A stretch of 62,555 nt of DNA from JBHOQX01 sp042408595 (GTDB lineage: Bacteria; Chloroflexota; Chloroflexia; Chloroflexales; Roseiflexaceae). The stretch lies in assembly GCA_042408595.1 (NCBI GenBank), contig JBHOQX010000108.1, positions 1-62,555 on the forward strand. Reading direction: 5' to 3'. How positions within the stretch are numbered: position 1 is the stretch's first letter; the number at the start of each line of letters is the position of its first letter. The notes beneath the pieces are model-generated. The model had not been told where the DNA came from. It saw only the letters and a program-made list of their open reading frames with translations, and did no database searches. The position numbers were made by a program, and so were the translations under genes. This document shows positions 26,190-35,231 of this stretch, piece after piece.

Positions 26190-26879
26190 GTGTCTGTCAA
26201 CCTTCCGTATCACGTGCCACCCTGCGCCGAACTGCCGGATCGACTCGACAGCGTGCTGCGGGTGATCGATCTCATTGCAACGAGGGATGTGTCGCCTCGA
26301 CCGGCGACATGCGGACCCGTCCCGACCTTTCCGGTGAGGCGATCCGGTGCGGGCGGCTGCTTCCCGAAGCGGAGGTGCGCGGCCTGCTCACGCTGATGCG
26401 CTTGCACGATGCCCGGCGCGCCGCCCGAACGTCGCCAGAGGGCGACTTGATTCTGCTCGAAGATCAGGATCGCTCGCGCTGGAACCAGGCGCAGATCGCC
26501 GAGGGGGTGGCACTGACGCGGGAAGCGCTGGTCACTACGGCGGTTGGGCCGTCTGCGCTCCAGGCGGCGATCGCCGCCGCGCACACGGCCGCGCCAGCCT
26601 CTGCAGCGACCGGCTGAGAGGAAATCGTGAGGTCTGTATGGCTTTCTGATGCGGGTTGCTCCGTTGTCCGTGGTCGAGCTCAACGACGCAGTGGCGCTAG
26701 CGATGCGCGACGGGCCGGCGGCGGGGTCGATGCTGGTCGACGGCATCCTGGCGCGCGACGATCTGAGGGAGTACCACCTGGCGCGCGCTGCGCGAGCCGA
26801 CCTGTGCCGGCGGCTGGCGGAGATGCTGGATACGCCGTCATTTCCGGGCGGCGCCAAACGACCGTCGTGTCATAGTTGA
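26190..26879 (+). pseudogene. Remnant of an ECF42-type (DUF6596) RNA polymerase sigma factor
   Basis: Three frame segments follow the family order. 'LPYHVPPCAELPDRLDSVLR' (from 26202) is the family's linker. After a frameshift near 26275, 'CNEGCVASTGDM', 'LMRLHDARRAAR' and 'GDLILLEDQDRSRWNQAQIA' follow, up to a stop at 26617. After a second shift, 'SVVELNDAVALAMRDGPAAG' and 'YHLARAARADLCRRLAE' run to 26879. The sigma-2 and sigma-4 DNA-binding domains at the N-terminus are missing altogether. This C-terminal TPR-like extension is diagnostic for ECF42. The gene is clearly dead. Confidence 0.8.
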
Positions 26880-26900
26880 AAATCTGAACGGAGCGAGGTG

Positions 26901-27290
26901 ATGACAGTCTCTTTCAAACCCGATGGCTACAGCAGCGTCGCGCCCTACCTGATCGTTGATGGCGCAGACGGGACGATCGCCTTCCTGAAGGCGGTCTTCG
27001 ACGCCGTCGAACGACGGCGTTACACCACTGAGGACGGCAAGATCACGCACGCTGAGATACAGATCGACGACACGATCATTATGCTGGCGGATCGGACAGG
27101 CGACTGGCCCGCCATGCCGGCGCATGTCCATATCTACGTGCCGGACGTGGATGCGACCTACCGCCGCGCGCTCGCGATGGGAGCAAAGCCAATTCAGGAG
27201 CCAACGAAGAAGGACGATCCCGACCGCCGCGGCGGCGTGCGCGATGCCGGCGGCACGACCTGGTGGATCGCGACGCAGGTGGAACCATAG
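26901..27290 (+). CDS. VOC (glyoxalase/PhnB-like) family protein
   Basis: 129 residues from ATG 26901 (a GTG three bases earlier is also possible), preceded by GAGCGAGGTG. PhnB-like layout: 'VAPYLIVDGADGTIAFLKAV', 'ITHAEIQIDDTIIMLAD', 'VHIYVPDVDATYRRALAMGA' and the end 'RRGGVRDAGGTTWWIATQ'. VOC proteins bind a metal in a paired beta-alpha-beta-beta-beta fold; 'HAEI' and 'HVHIYV' provide candidate His and Glu ligands. Substrate not predictable. Sigma factors of the ECF42 group often neighbour small proteins like this one, so the pair may be what is left of a former module. Confidence 0.8.
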   Translation: MTVSFKPDGYSSVAPYLIVDGADGTIAFLKAVFDAVERRRYTTEDGKITHAEIQIDDTIIMLADRTGDWPAMPAHVHIYVPDVDATYRRALAMGAKPIQEPTKKDDPDRRGGVRDAGGTTWWIATQVEP

Positions 27291-27373
27291 AGGCGCATGC
27301 GATGCACCCCGAACCCGCCGATCTCACAACTATGGGGGCGCATCGCGTCCGGCCGAACAGAAAGGATCGCGCG

Positions 27374-28486
27374 ATGGCAGACGTAAGGGTGTTGGTTGGC
27401 ACGCGCAAAGGCGCGTTTATTCTCACCTCGGATGGTGCACGCGAGCGCTGGGAGGTCAACGGGCCGCATTTCGCCGGCTGGGAGATCTTCCACGTCACAG
27501 GCTCGCCGGTCGACCCAAATCGGTTGTACGCTTCGCAGTCGAGCGGCTGGTTCGGCCAGACGGTGCAGCGCTCCGACGACGGCGGCCAGACCTGGGAGCC
27601 GGTTGGGCACGAGTTCGTCTACAGCGGGGACCCGGGCACGCATCAATGGTACGACGGGACGCAGCACCCCTGGGAATTCAAGCGCATCTGGCACTTCGAG
27701 CCCTCTCCGATCGACCCGGACGTGGTCTATGCCGGCGCGGAGGACGCCGCGCTGTTCCGCTCGACCGACGGCGGGCGCACCTGGCAAGAGCTCCCCGGCC
27801 TGCGCCAGGCGAAGGGCCATCTGTGGCAGCCGGGGGCCGGCGGCATGTGCCTGCACACGATCGTTCTCGACCCAACCAACCCAGAACGCATCTACCTGGC
27901 GATTTCGGCGGCGGGCGCCTTCCGCACTGACGACGGCGGCGCGTCCTGGAAGCCGATCACCAGGGGGCTGCACTCCAGTTTCCTGCCCGACCCGGACGCC
28001 GAGATCGGCCACTGCGTGCACCGCATCGCCATGCACCCGGCGCGCCCGAACGTGTTGTTCATGCAGAAGCACTGGGATGTCATGCGCAGCGACGATTGTG
28101 GCAAGTCGTGGCGCGAGATCAGCGGCAATCTGCCATCCGACTTCGGCTTCCCGATCGCCGTCCACGCTCACGAGCCGGAGACGGTCTATGTCGTGCCGAT
28201 CAAGAGCGACTCGGAGCACTTCCCGCCGGAGGGCAAACTGCGCGTCTACCGCAGCCGCACCGGCGGCGATGCATGGGAGGCGCTGACGAACGGCCTGCCG
28301 CAGCGTGATTGTTATGTCAACGTTCTGCGCGAAGCGATGGCGGTCGACTCGCTGGACGCGTGCGGGATCTATTTCGGCACGACCGGCGGGCAGGTCTATG
28401 CCTCGGCGGACGGCGGCGACAGCTGGCGCGCGATCGTCCGCGATCTCCCGGCGGTGCTGTCGGTCGAGGTGCAAACGCTGCTATGA
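27374..28486 (+). CDS. BNR/Asp-box repeat beta-propeller protein (exo-sialidase-like, WD40/YVTN/VPS10 superfamily)
   Basis: 370 residues from ATG 27374. At least five Asp-box repeats (S/T-x-D-x-G-x-T/S-W): 'SDDGGQTW', 'STDGGRTW', 'TDDGGASW', 'SDDCGKSW' and 'SADGGDSW', spaced as blades of a propeller. Between them are 'LVGTRKGAFILTSDG' and 'WHFEPSPIDPDVVYAGAEDA'. No signal peptide, so a cytosolic location is likely, which argues against a true secreted sialidase. The stop overlaps the start of the next gene (ATGA), so it is coupled with a MoaD/ThiS-like protein. The pairing suggests one functional unit of unknown role. Confidence 0.85.
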   Translation: MADVRVLVGTRKGAFILTSDGARERWEVNGPHFAGWEIFHVTGSPVDPNRLYASQSSGWFGQTVQRSDDGGQTWEPVGHEFVYSGDPGTHQWYDGTQHPWEFKRIWHFEPSPIDPDVVYAGAEDAALFRSTDGGRTWQELPGLRQAKGHLWQPGAGGMCLHTIVLDPTNPERIYLAISAAGAFRTDDGGASWKPITRGLHSSFLPDPDAEIGHCVHRIAMHPARPNVLFMQKHWDVMRSDDCGKSWREISGNLPSDFGFPIAVHAHEPETVYVVPIKSDSEHFPPEGKLRVYRSRTGGDAWEALTNGLPQRDCYVNVLREAMAVDSLDACGIYFGTTGGQVYASADGGDSWRAIVRDLPAVLSVEVQTLL

Positions 28487-28779
28487 TCCGCGTCTATCTG
28501 CCAGCCCATCTACGGACCCTCGCGCGCGTGGGCAGCGAGGTGCAGGTCGAGGTCGAAGGGCCGGTCACGCAGCGCTCGGTGCTCGACGCGCTGGAGGCAC
28601 AGTATCCGGTGCTGCGCGGCATGGTCCGCGACCCGGCCACGCAGCAGCGGCGCGCACTGGTGCGTTTCTTCGCCTGCGAGGAGGATCTCTCGCACGAGCC
28701 GCCGGACGCCCCGCTACCGGAGGCGGTCGCCAGCGGCAAGGAGCCGTTCATGATCGTCGGCGCGATCGCCGGCGGGTAG
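28483..28779 (+). CDS. MoaD/ThiS-like ubiquitin-fold protein with C-terminal Gly-Gly
   Basis: 98 residues from ATG 28483, overlapping the previous stop. It opens 'MIRVYLPAHLRTLARVGSEV', typical of the beta-grasp sulfur carriers, continues 'SVLDALEAQYPVLRGMV' and ends 'FMIVGAIAGG'. The terminal Gly-Gly is the site activated by an E1-like enzyme for thiocarboxylate formation or conjugation. No MoeB/ThiF-like gene lies nearby. A molybdopterin oxidoreductase follows 200 bases later, so a cofactor role is conceivable, but the coupling to the BNR protein is the tighter link. Confidence 0.82.
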   Translation: MIRVYLPAHLRTLARVGSEVQVEVEGPVTQRSVLDALEAQYPVLRGMVRDPATQQRRALVRFFACEEDLSHEPPDAPLPEAVASGKEPFMIVGAIAGG

Positions 28780-28825
28780 CCGCTATGCGGCCACGATAGC
28801 GCCGCTGCGTGAATGGTCGCGCTGC

Positions 28826-28905
28826 GAAGCTGTCTGCAACAGGGAGGTGTGGCGGGCGCAGCCCTCCAAATTCCTGAGGTTCCGCCGCGCGCCGTAGCCC
28901 TCCAT
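28826..28905 (+). repeat. Dispersed palindromic element, partial copy C
   Basis: It starts GAAGCTGTCTGCAAC, then GGAGG, GTGGCGGGCGCAGCCCTCCA, close to copy B. It is cut short after about 80 bases, just upstream of the oxidoreductase promoter. Confidence 0.6.
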
Positions 28906-28909
28906 GGCG

Positions 28910-28918
28910 TGGTATCAT
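28910..28918 (+). promoter_or_regulatory. Extended -10 promoter of the molybdopterin oxidoreductase gene
   Basis: TGG TATCAT, 57 bases before the ATG at 28976. Confidence 0.35.
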
Positions 28919-28975
28919 GCTCTCTCTCGCACGAATCCCGCGCCGCAAGGCGTCTCTCCGCCAAAGGAGCCACTG

Positions 28976-31231
28976 ATGGCCGCAACGCGCTACCGCAAGG
29001 GCTGGACGCCGCGCAACTGGGCGAGCCTCAAGCCGTTCGGCGTCGGCGAGCAGCACCCGAACAACTACCTGGAGATCTGGAAGGCGATCGTCGAAAACCG
29101 CGACCAGCTTCCCTACGCCTGGCGCATTCTCGCGCAGGGTGTCTGCGACGGCTGCGCCCTCGGCACCGCCGGCCTGCACGACTGGACGCTCGACGGCGTG
29201 CATCTGTGCAACATCCGCCTGCGGCTGCTGCGCCTCAACACCATGCCCGCCCTCGATGCCGGCCTGCTGGACGATATCGCACCGCTGCGGGCGAAACGCA
29301 GCGACGAACTGCGCGCCCTGGGCCGCCTGCCGTTCCCCATGGTCCGCCGGCGCGGCGAGCCGGGCTTCCGCCGCATCGGCTGGGACGAAGCGCTCGATCT
29401 GGTCGCCGCGCGGATCCGCGCCGCCGGCCCCGCGCGCGTCGCCGCGTACCTCACCAGCCGCGGCATGGCGAACGAGGCGTACTACGCCGCGCAGAAGGCG
29501 ATGCGCGCGATCGGCACAAACGCGATCGACAACGCCGCGCGCGTCTGCCACGCGCCGAGCACTGTCGCGCTGAAGGAGAGCCTCGGCGTCGGCGCGACGA
29601 CCTGCTCGTACACCGACTGGCTCACAACCGACCTGATCGTCTTCATCGGCTCGAACCCGGCCAACAATCAGCCGCTGACCACCAAATACCTGCATTTCGC
29701 CAAAAAGGGCGGCGCCCGGATGGTGATGATCAACCCCTACCGCGAGCCGGGCATGGAGCGCTACTGGGTGCCGTCGAACGTCGAAAGCGCGCTGTTCGGC
29801 ACACGGATCGCCGACCGTTTCTTTCAGATCAACATCGGCGGCGACATCGCGTTCCTGAACGGCGCGCTCAAGCACATGATCGCCGATGGCACGCTGGATT
29901 GGGCCTTTGTGCGCGACCACACCACCGGCTTCGAGGAGATGGCGGCGGCGCTGGCGCGGCAACCATGGGACGAGCTGGAGCGCGCCGCCGGGCTGAGCCG
30001 CGAGGAGATGGCGGCCTTCGGGCGGATGGTCGCCGGGGCAGAGCGCGCGATCTTTGTCTGGAGCATGGGGGTGACACAGCACGCGACCGGCGAGGATGCG
30101 GTGCGGGCGATCATCAACCTGGCGCTGTCCAGGGGGTTCGTCGGGCGCGAGGGGTGCGGCGTGATGCCGATCCGCGGCCACTCCGGCGTGCAGGGCGGTG
30201 CGGAGATGGGTGCCTACGCGACCGTCTTCCCCGGCGGCGTGCCGATCTCGGCCAGCGAAGCGCGGCGGCTGGAGGCGCTATGGGGCTTTCCCGTGCCGCA
30301 CGAGCGCGGCATGACCGCGCCGGAGATGATCGACGCCGCGGCGGACGGACGGCTGGAGGTGCTGTTGTCGGTCGGCGGCAATTTCGTGGAGGTGCTGCCC
30401 GAGCCGGCGTATGTCCGCGCCGCGCTGGAGCGCGTGCCGCTGCGTGTCCACATGGATATCGTGCTCTCCAGCCAGATGTTGATCGACCCGGCGGACACCG
30501 TGCTGCTGCTGCCGGCGACGACGCGCTACGAGATCCCCGGCGGCGTGACTGAGACCACCACCGAGCGGCGGGTGATCTTCAGCCCGGAGATCCCCGGCCC
30601 GCGCATTCCGTGGGCGCGCTCCGAGATCGCGGTGTTTCTCGACCTGGCCCGGCGCGTGCGCCCGGAGCTGGCCGGCCTGCTGCGCGACGACGGCACGGCG
30701 GCGATCCGGGCCGAGATCGCCCGGGTCGTCCCGCAGTACGACGGCATCCAGCATCTGGTGAAGGCCGGCGACAACTTTCAGTACGGCGGGGCGCGCCTGT
30801 GCGAGGGGTGGCGCTTTCCGACGCCGGACGGCCGGGCGCGTTTCAGCGCCGTCGCGCTGCCGCGGCGCCAGGTTCCGCCCGGCAGCTTCGTCGTGACGAC
30901 CCGGCGCGGCAAGCAGTTCAATAGCATGGTCCATGAGCAGCGCGACGCGCTCACCGGCGCGGATCGCGACGCCGTATTCATGGCCGCTGCCGATGCCGGG
31001 CGGCTCGGGCTGCGCGCCGGGGATGCTGTGCTGCTCCGCAACGAGGTCGGCGAATTTCGCGGGCGGGTCTTGCTCGCGCCGGTCGCGCCGGGCAACCTCC
31101 AGGTCCACTGGCCGGAAGGGAACACCATCATCCGCCGCGACCTACGCTCGCCGGTCGCCGGCATCCCGGATTACAACGCGGTGGTGACGGTGGAGCGGGT
31201 GGCGGGCGACGTGCCGGACGGTGGGCTGTAG
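28976..31231 (+). CDS. Molybdopterin oxidoreductase, YdeP/FdhA-like
   Basis: 751 residues from ATG 28976 with AAAGGAG before it. The order of landmarks is that of the YdeP-type formate dehydrogenase-like family: 'ILAQGVCDGCALG' at the N-terminus, 'FRRIGWDEALDLVAARI', 'RVCHAPSTVALKESLGVGA', 'DLIVFIGSNPANNQP', 'MPIRGHSGVQGGAEMG' in the active region, and the C-terminal cap with 'RRGKQFNSMVHEQRDALTGA'. Only a Cys-x2-Cys and one later Cys remain at the N-terminus instead of a full four-Cys 4Fe-4S motif. No Tat signal, so it is cytosolic. The natural substrate of this family is uncertain; E. coli YdeP is linked to acid resistance. No FdhD-like maturation gene is in the window. Confidence 0.88.
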   Translation: MAATRYRKGWTPRNWASLKPFGVGEQHPNNYLEIWKAIVENRDQLPYAWRILAQGVCDGCALGTAGLHDWTLDGVHLCNIRLRLLRLNTMPALDAGLLDDIAPLRAKRSDELRALGRLPFPMVRRRGEPGFRRIGWDEALDLVAARIRAAGPARVAAYLTSRGMANEAYYAAQKAMRAIGTNAIDNAARVCHAPSTVALKESLGVGATTCSYTDWLTTDLIVFIGSNPANNQPLTTKYLHFAKKGGARMVMINPYREPGMERYWVPSNVESALFGTRIADRFFQINIGGDIAFLNGALKHMIADGTLDWAFVRDHTTGFEEMAAALARQPWDELERAAGLSREEMAAFGRMVAGAERAIFVWSMGVTQHATGEDAVRAIINLALSRGFVGREGCGVMPIRGHSGVQGGAEMGAYATVFPGGVPISASEARRLEALWGFPVPHERGMTAPEMIDAAADGRLEVLLSVGGNFVEVLPEPAYVRAALERVPLRVHMDIVLSSQMLIDPADTVLLLPATTRYEIPGGVTETTTERRVIFSPEIPGPRIPWARSEIAVFLDLARRVRPELAGLLRDDGTAAIRAEIARVVPQYDGIQHLVKAGDNFQYGGARLCEGWRFPTPDGRARFSAVALPRRQVPPGSFVVTTRRGKQFNSMVHEQRDALTGADRDAVFMAAADAGRLGLRAGDAVLLRNEVGEFRGRVLLAPVAPGNLQVHWPEGNTIIRRDLRSPVAGIPDYNAVVTVERVAGDVPDGGL

Positions 31232-31371
31232 ATTGCCAGTGGTCGCTGGCCGGCGACGGACGCACGCCCTCCGCGCCTGATCCGAACAGCATTCTCATCC
31301 AATTATCACCCTCCCGCCAGCCGCGAGTCACCCTGCCGTAAACTCGGGCTGTTTCCTCCGGCGCGCCGCTT

Positions 31372-31380
31372 TGCTACAGT
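31372..31380 (+). promoter_or_regulatory. Extended -10 promoter of the glycoside hydrolase gene
   Basis: TGC TACAGT, 60 bases before the GTG start at 31441. Confidence 0.4.
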
Positions 31381-31440
31381 GAAGCGGCGGGCAACCCGCG
31401 CCGCCACGCCGCACGACACCGCCGCCGGAGGAGCACCGCC

Positions 31441-32778
31441 GTGAAGCCGCCCCGCGCCCTGCTGATCGCCGCCGCCGCGCTCGCACTGCTGAACCTTGTA
31501 CTCAACAGTTGCAGCCTGCAACTGCTCGCCGTGCTGCCGCCGACGCCCGCCACGCCCACGCCGGCGCCGACGACGATCGTGCTCGGGCCGCGCCGGGCGC
31601 CGGCCACCCCGCGCACCACCCCCGCCGCCCGTCCGACCGCCCGGCCCACGCCGACCATCCCGCCCGCGCCGACGCCGACCACCCGGCCGGCCGGGCCGGG
31701 CGGGCTGCCGTTCCCGCTGCGCACCGACCGGCTTGCGTTCGGCGTGCAGGCGCACCTCTTCTACACCGACCGCGACACCCCGCTCTGGCTGGCGCGCCAG
31801 GCCGGGTATGGCTGGATCCGCCAGCAGATCCACTGGAGCGACCAGGAAGGGCCGTCGAAGAACTACCCGTGGGGCGAGCTCGACCGGATCGTGGACGATG
31901 TGAACGCCTATGGCCTGAAGCTGCTGATCTCGATCACCAGCTCGCCGAGCTTTTACACCACGAACGGGCAGAATGGGATGCCGGCCAACCCGAAGAACCT
32001 GGGCGACTTCGTCGCTGCGCTCGCCGAGCACTACCGCGGGCGGGTGCACGCCATCCAGATCTGGAACGAGCAGAACCTGGCCTATGAGAACGGCGGGCAG
32101 GTCTCGGTGCAGGACGGCGGGCGGTACGTGGAGCTCCTCAAGGAAGCCTACACCCGCATCAAGGAGGTCGATCCGAACATCATCGTCGTCTCGGGCGCGC
32201 CGGCCTGCACGGCGACCAACGCCCCCGGCGTGGCGGTGGACGACCTGAGCTACTACCGCGCGATGTTCAGCTACCAGAACGGCATCATCCGCAACTATGT
32301 CGATGTGATCGGCGTGCACCCCGGCGGCTCGGCCAACCCGCCGGACACCCTCTGGCCCGACCACCCAAGCCAGGCGCAGGGCTGGACGGACGACCGCACC
32401 TTCTACTTCCGCCGGATCGAGGACTACCGCAGGCTGATGGAAGCCTATGGCATGGGCGACCGGCAGATGTGGATCACCGAGTTCGGCTGGGCCACGCGCA
32501 ACGACTCGCCGGGCTACGAGTTCGGCAACCAGGTGAGCTACGAGCAGCAGGCGGCCTATATCGTCGGGGCAATGCGACGGGTGAAGGAGCAGTACCCGTG
32601 GGTCGGCGCGATGTTTTTGTGGAACCTGAACTTCGCGCCGCTCTGGGCCCAGCAGGGCCGGCCGCTGCACGAGCAGGCGTCGTTCAGCATTGTCAACGGC
32701 GATTGGAGCCCGCGCCCGGCCTATCTGGCCGTCCGCGAGTACCTGGGCGCGCTGCGGGCGGCGGGCGAGGTGCCGTAG
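31441..32778 (+). CDS. Secreted lipoprotein glycoside hydrolase with TIM-barrel (GH39/GH5-like)
   Basis: 445 residues from GTG 31441, preceded by GGAGGAG. A hydrophobic segment followed by 'LNSC' could be a lipobox. A Pro/Thr/Ala-rich linker (about residues 34-85) leads to the catalytic barrel. 'GVQAHLFYTDRDTPLWLAR', 'GYGWIRQQIHWSDQEG', the acid/base Glu in 'IQIWNEQN' and the nucleophile Glu in 'MWITEFGWATR' match clan GH-A retaining enzymes. The exact family and substrate are not fixed; beta-xylosidase-like or endo-glycanase activity is plausible for a plant-polymer-using organism. The linker suggests display on the cell surface. Confidence 0.8.
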   Translation: MKPPRALLIAAAALALLNLVLNSCSLQLLAVLPPTPATPTPAPTTIVLGPRRAPATPRTTPAARPTARPTPTIPPAPTPTTRPAGPGGLPFPLRTDRLAFGVQAHLFYTDRDTPLWLARQAGYGWIRQQIHWSDQEGPSKNYPWGELDRIVDDVNAYGLKLLISITSSPSFYTTNGQNGMPANPKNLGDFVAALAEHYRGRVHAIQIWNEQNLAYENGGQVSVQDGGRYVELLKEAYTRIKEVDPNIIVVSGAPACTATNAPGVAVDDLSYYRAMFSYQNGIIRNYVDVIGVHPGGSANPPDTLWPDHPSQAQGWTDDRTFYFRRIEDYRRLMEAYGMGDRQMWITEFGWATRNDSPGYEFGNQVSYEQQAAYIVGAMRRVKEQYPWVGAMFLWNLNFAPLWAQQGRPLHEQASFSIVNGDWSPRPAYLAVREYLGALRAAGEVP

Positions 32779-32828
32779 GGCGGCAGGAGCGCGTCGTCCG
32801 GGCCGGCGGTCACCTGCTGCCCGGATGG

Positions 32829-35231
32829 CTACGACGCCATCGGCAGCTCGACCGTGAAGGTGCTCCCCGCGCCGACCTGGCTGGTAGCGGTCACGGCGCC
32901 ACCGTGGAGCGCGACGATCTCCCGGACGACGAACAGGCCGATGCCCAATCCCGCGCCGGCGTTTGTATCTGGGTTGCGGTAGTAGCGCTCGAAGATATGC
33001 GGCAACGCCTCGGCGGGGATGCCGCGCCCCTGGTCGCGCACCTCGAGCCGCGCCCGCCCGCCGGCGCGCCGCAGCCGGAGCAGGATCGTCCCGCCGGCGC
33101 TGTACTTGACCGCATTGCTGATCAGGTTCTGCAGCACCTGCTCCAGACGCAGCTCATCCCCATGCACCACCAGCGGCCCATCGGGGAAGTCAGCCACGAG
33201 CGTATGTTGCGTCAGCCCGGGGCGGGTCTCCTCAGCGACGCGCCGCACCAGCGCCACCAGATCGAGCGGGGCGCGCACCAGCGTGAATTGCCCCTGCCGG
33301 ATGTGCGAGACCTCCAGCAGCGCCTGGATCATCTGCGCCAGACGGCGCGCCTGCCCGGTGATCACCCGCAATAGTTGCTGGCTGCGGAGATCCAGCCCGG
33401 GGTGGCGCTCCAGGCGCCGCTGCAGCAGCTGGGCGTTGCCGAGCAGGATGGTCAGCGGCGTCTTCAGCTCGTGCGACGCGATCGAGAGGAACTGGTCGCG
33501 CACGGCGACGGCGGCCTGCGCTTCGCGCCGGGCACGCTGCTCCGCCGCATAGCGCTGTGCGTTGTCGAGCGCCAGGGCGGCGCGTTGCGCCAGCTCCTCG
33601 GCCAGCTCCAGATCGTCGCGGGTGTAGCGCGGTGCGCCGCGGGTACGGGCCAGCGTCAGCGCGCCAAGCGCCTGCCCGTGGGCCACCAGCGGCACGATCA
33701 GCAGCGAGCGCGGTGCCAACCGGCGCAGGAGCTCCCGCCCGACGGCGTTTTGCACGAGCGAGTCGGCGCCACCGGGGGTCAGTATCGCGACCAGCAGCGT
33801 CTGGCCGGTGCGGATAACCACCCCCGCCGGGTCGAGCGGGTCGGCGGGGTCGGGCCGGTACAGTGCGCCGAACGCGTGTAGCACCGCCGCGTCATCCGGG
33901 TCGATGTGCGCGCCAACCGGCGTTTCGGTCGTGCCGTCGGGCCGCAGCAGGGTCACCAGGGCGAAGTCCGCCATGCGCTCGATGAGGAGCTGGGCCGTTG
34001 TGTGCAGGAGCGCCGCCTGATCGAGCGTGCCCGACAGGCGACGCCCGGCCTCGGCCAGACATTCGCGCTGCGCGCTGATGCGCCGGCGCTCGGTGATGTC
34101 GAGCAGCGCGCCGACCGCGCCGCGTGGCCGGCCCTGGGCATCGAGTAGCGGCGAGACATTCATCAGAACGTCCACGGCGCTGCCGTCCGCGCGGATGATT
34201 TCGAGCTCGGTGTCGCGCACGCGCACGCCACGCGCCGCCGCCTGCTGCATGGGGAGCTCGTCGGGCGGCAGCTCACGGCCGTCGCACAGAGTGCGGTAGG
34301 CCGGCGGCTCGTCCGGCGCTGCGGGCGGCGCGGCGTTCTCCCCGGGCGCGATGCCAAGCATCTCGGCAGCCGGCCGGTTGACCGTGATCCGGCGACATTC
34401 CGGGTCATCGGCCAGAGCCACGCCCACCGGCAGCGTGTCGATGATCGTCTGCAACTCGGCGACCCGCTGCTCCAGCCGGCGGTTCAGCTCGGCGATCTGC
34501 TGCGCGGCACGCTTGCGCTCGGTGATCTCGATAACGGCGACACCGACGCCCGCCGGCTGGCCATCGGGCAGCGCTACCGGGTAGTAGCTGACGAGAAAGC
34601 TGCGCGGCGAGTCGGGGTCGTCCGGGTTCTCCAGCAGCATTTCGTCGTCCACAATCGGCTCGCCGCGCTCCAGCACGTGCCGGACGCGCGGCTCGACACG
34701 CGCGGCGAGGCACGGCAGGATGTCGCGCATGTTCCGCCCCAGGTGCGCCTCGACCGGCAGGCCATTCAGCGCCGCGAGCACCCGGTTGATGCGGACGTAG
34801 CCCAGGTCCGGATCGAGAAACGCCAGCCCAAACGGCAACGAGTCGATCAGCGTGTCGAGCAGCGCACGTTCCTCATCCTGCATTGGCGATGGATGCGGCT
34901 CAGCGTCCGGTTGTGCACCATCCGCCTCGGCCTGAACGAGCAGGTCCACGCCGAGGATCACGCCACAGCGAGAGCGTACCGGCTCGCAACGCAGGCGCGC
35001 AGCGCCGTCCGGAAGCGCAACTTCCGCAGGCGATTCGCCCCGCAGGGCGGCGCGCAATGTCGGCTCGAGCAGCGGCGTCAGGTCGGGGAGTACGTCGCCG
35101 AGCGCACGCCCACGCACCGCGTCCGGCGCCTGGCCGAACAGCCTGGCGCACGGCTCGTCGATCTCAACACAGTGAAGGGCGGGATCGATAAACGCCATGC
35201 CCTGGGATGGAACGGACGAGAGGGTCATCAT
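32829..35231 (-). CDS. Orphan sensor histidine kinase with three PAS domains and a GAF domain
   Basis: 800 residues, no membrane segment. PAS domains lie at about 5-105, 120-235 and 245-370 ('SLPFGLAFLDPDLGYVRINR', 'TLPVGVALADDPECRRITVN'). A GAF domain follows (about 385-545, 'VPLVAHGQALGALTLAR'), then HisKA with the phospho-acceptor His in 'SIASHELKTPLTIL'. The HATPase domain (about 680-795) has N-box 'NLISNAVKYSAGG', G1 'DQGRGIP' and G2 'GAGLGIGLFV'. All kinase motifs are intact. No response regulator is adjacent, so the partner is unknown. Soluble PAS/GAF input suggests sensing of redox state, gas or a small cytosolic ligand. Confidence 0.93.
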   Translation of the reverse strand: MMTLSSVPSQGMAFIDPALHCVEIDEPCARLFGQAPDAVRGRALGDVLPDLTPLLEPTLRAALRGESPAEVALPDGAARLRCEPVRSRCGVILGVDLLVQAEADGAQPDAEPHPSPMQDEERALLDTLIDSLPFGLAFLDPDLGYVRINRVLAALNGLPVEAHLGRNMRDILPCLAARVEPRVRHVLERGEPIVDDEMLLENPDDPDSPRSFLVSYYPVALPDGQPAGVGVAVIEITERKRAAQQIAELNRRLEQRVAELQTIIDTLPVGVALADDPECRRITVNRPAAEMLGIAPGENAAPPAAPDEPPAYRTLCDGRELPPDELPMQQAAARGVRVRDTELEIIRADGSAVDVLMNVSPLLDAQGRPRGAVGALLDITERRRISAQRECLAEAGRRLSGTLDQAALLHTTAQLLIERMADFALVTLLRPDGTTETPVGAHIDPDDAAVLHAFGALYRPDPADPLDPAGVVIRTGQTLLVAILTPGGADSLVQNAVGRELLRRLAPRSLLIVPLVAHGQALGALTLARTRGAPRYTRDDLELAEELAQRAALALDNAQRYAAEQRARREAQAAVAVRDQFLSIASHELKTPLTILLGNAQLLQRRLERHPGLDLRSQQLLRVITGQARRLAQMIQALLEVSHIRQGQFTLVRAPLDLVALVRRVAEETRPGLTQHTLVADFPDGPLVVHGDELRLEQVLQNLISNAVKYSAGGTILLRLRRAGGRARLEVRDQGRGIPAEALPHIFERYYRNPDTNAGAGLGIGLFVVREIVALHGGAVTATSQVGAGSTFTVELPMAS

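Noticed and set aside
28813..30552. 579-codon frame inside the molybdopterin oxidoreductase gene
   Set aside because: Other frame of a gene with strong family motifs; composition is Arg/Ala/Gly only.
31441..32778. Link of the glycoside hydrolase to the sugar-acid locus
   Set aside because: It lies 10 kb away with unrelated genes between and its own promoter, so no operon or regulon link can be supported from sequence.
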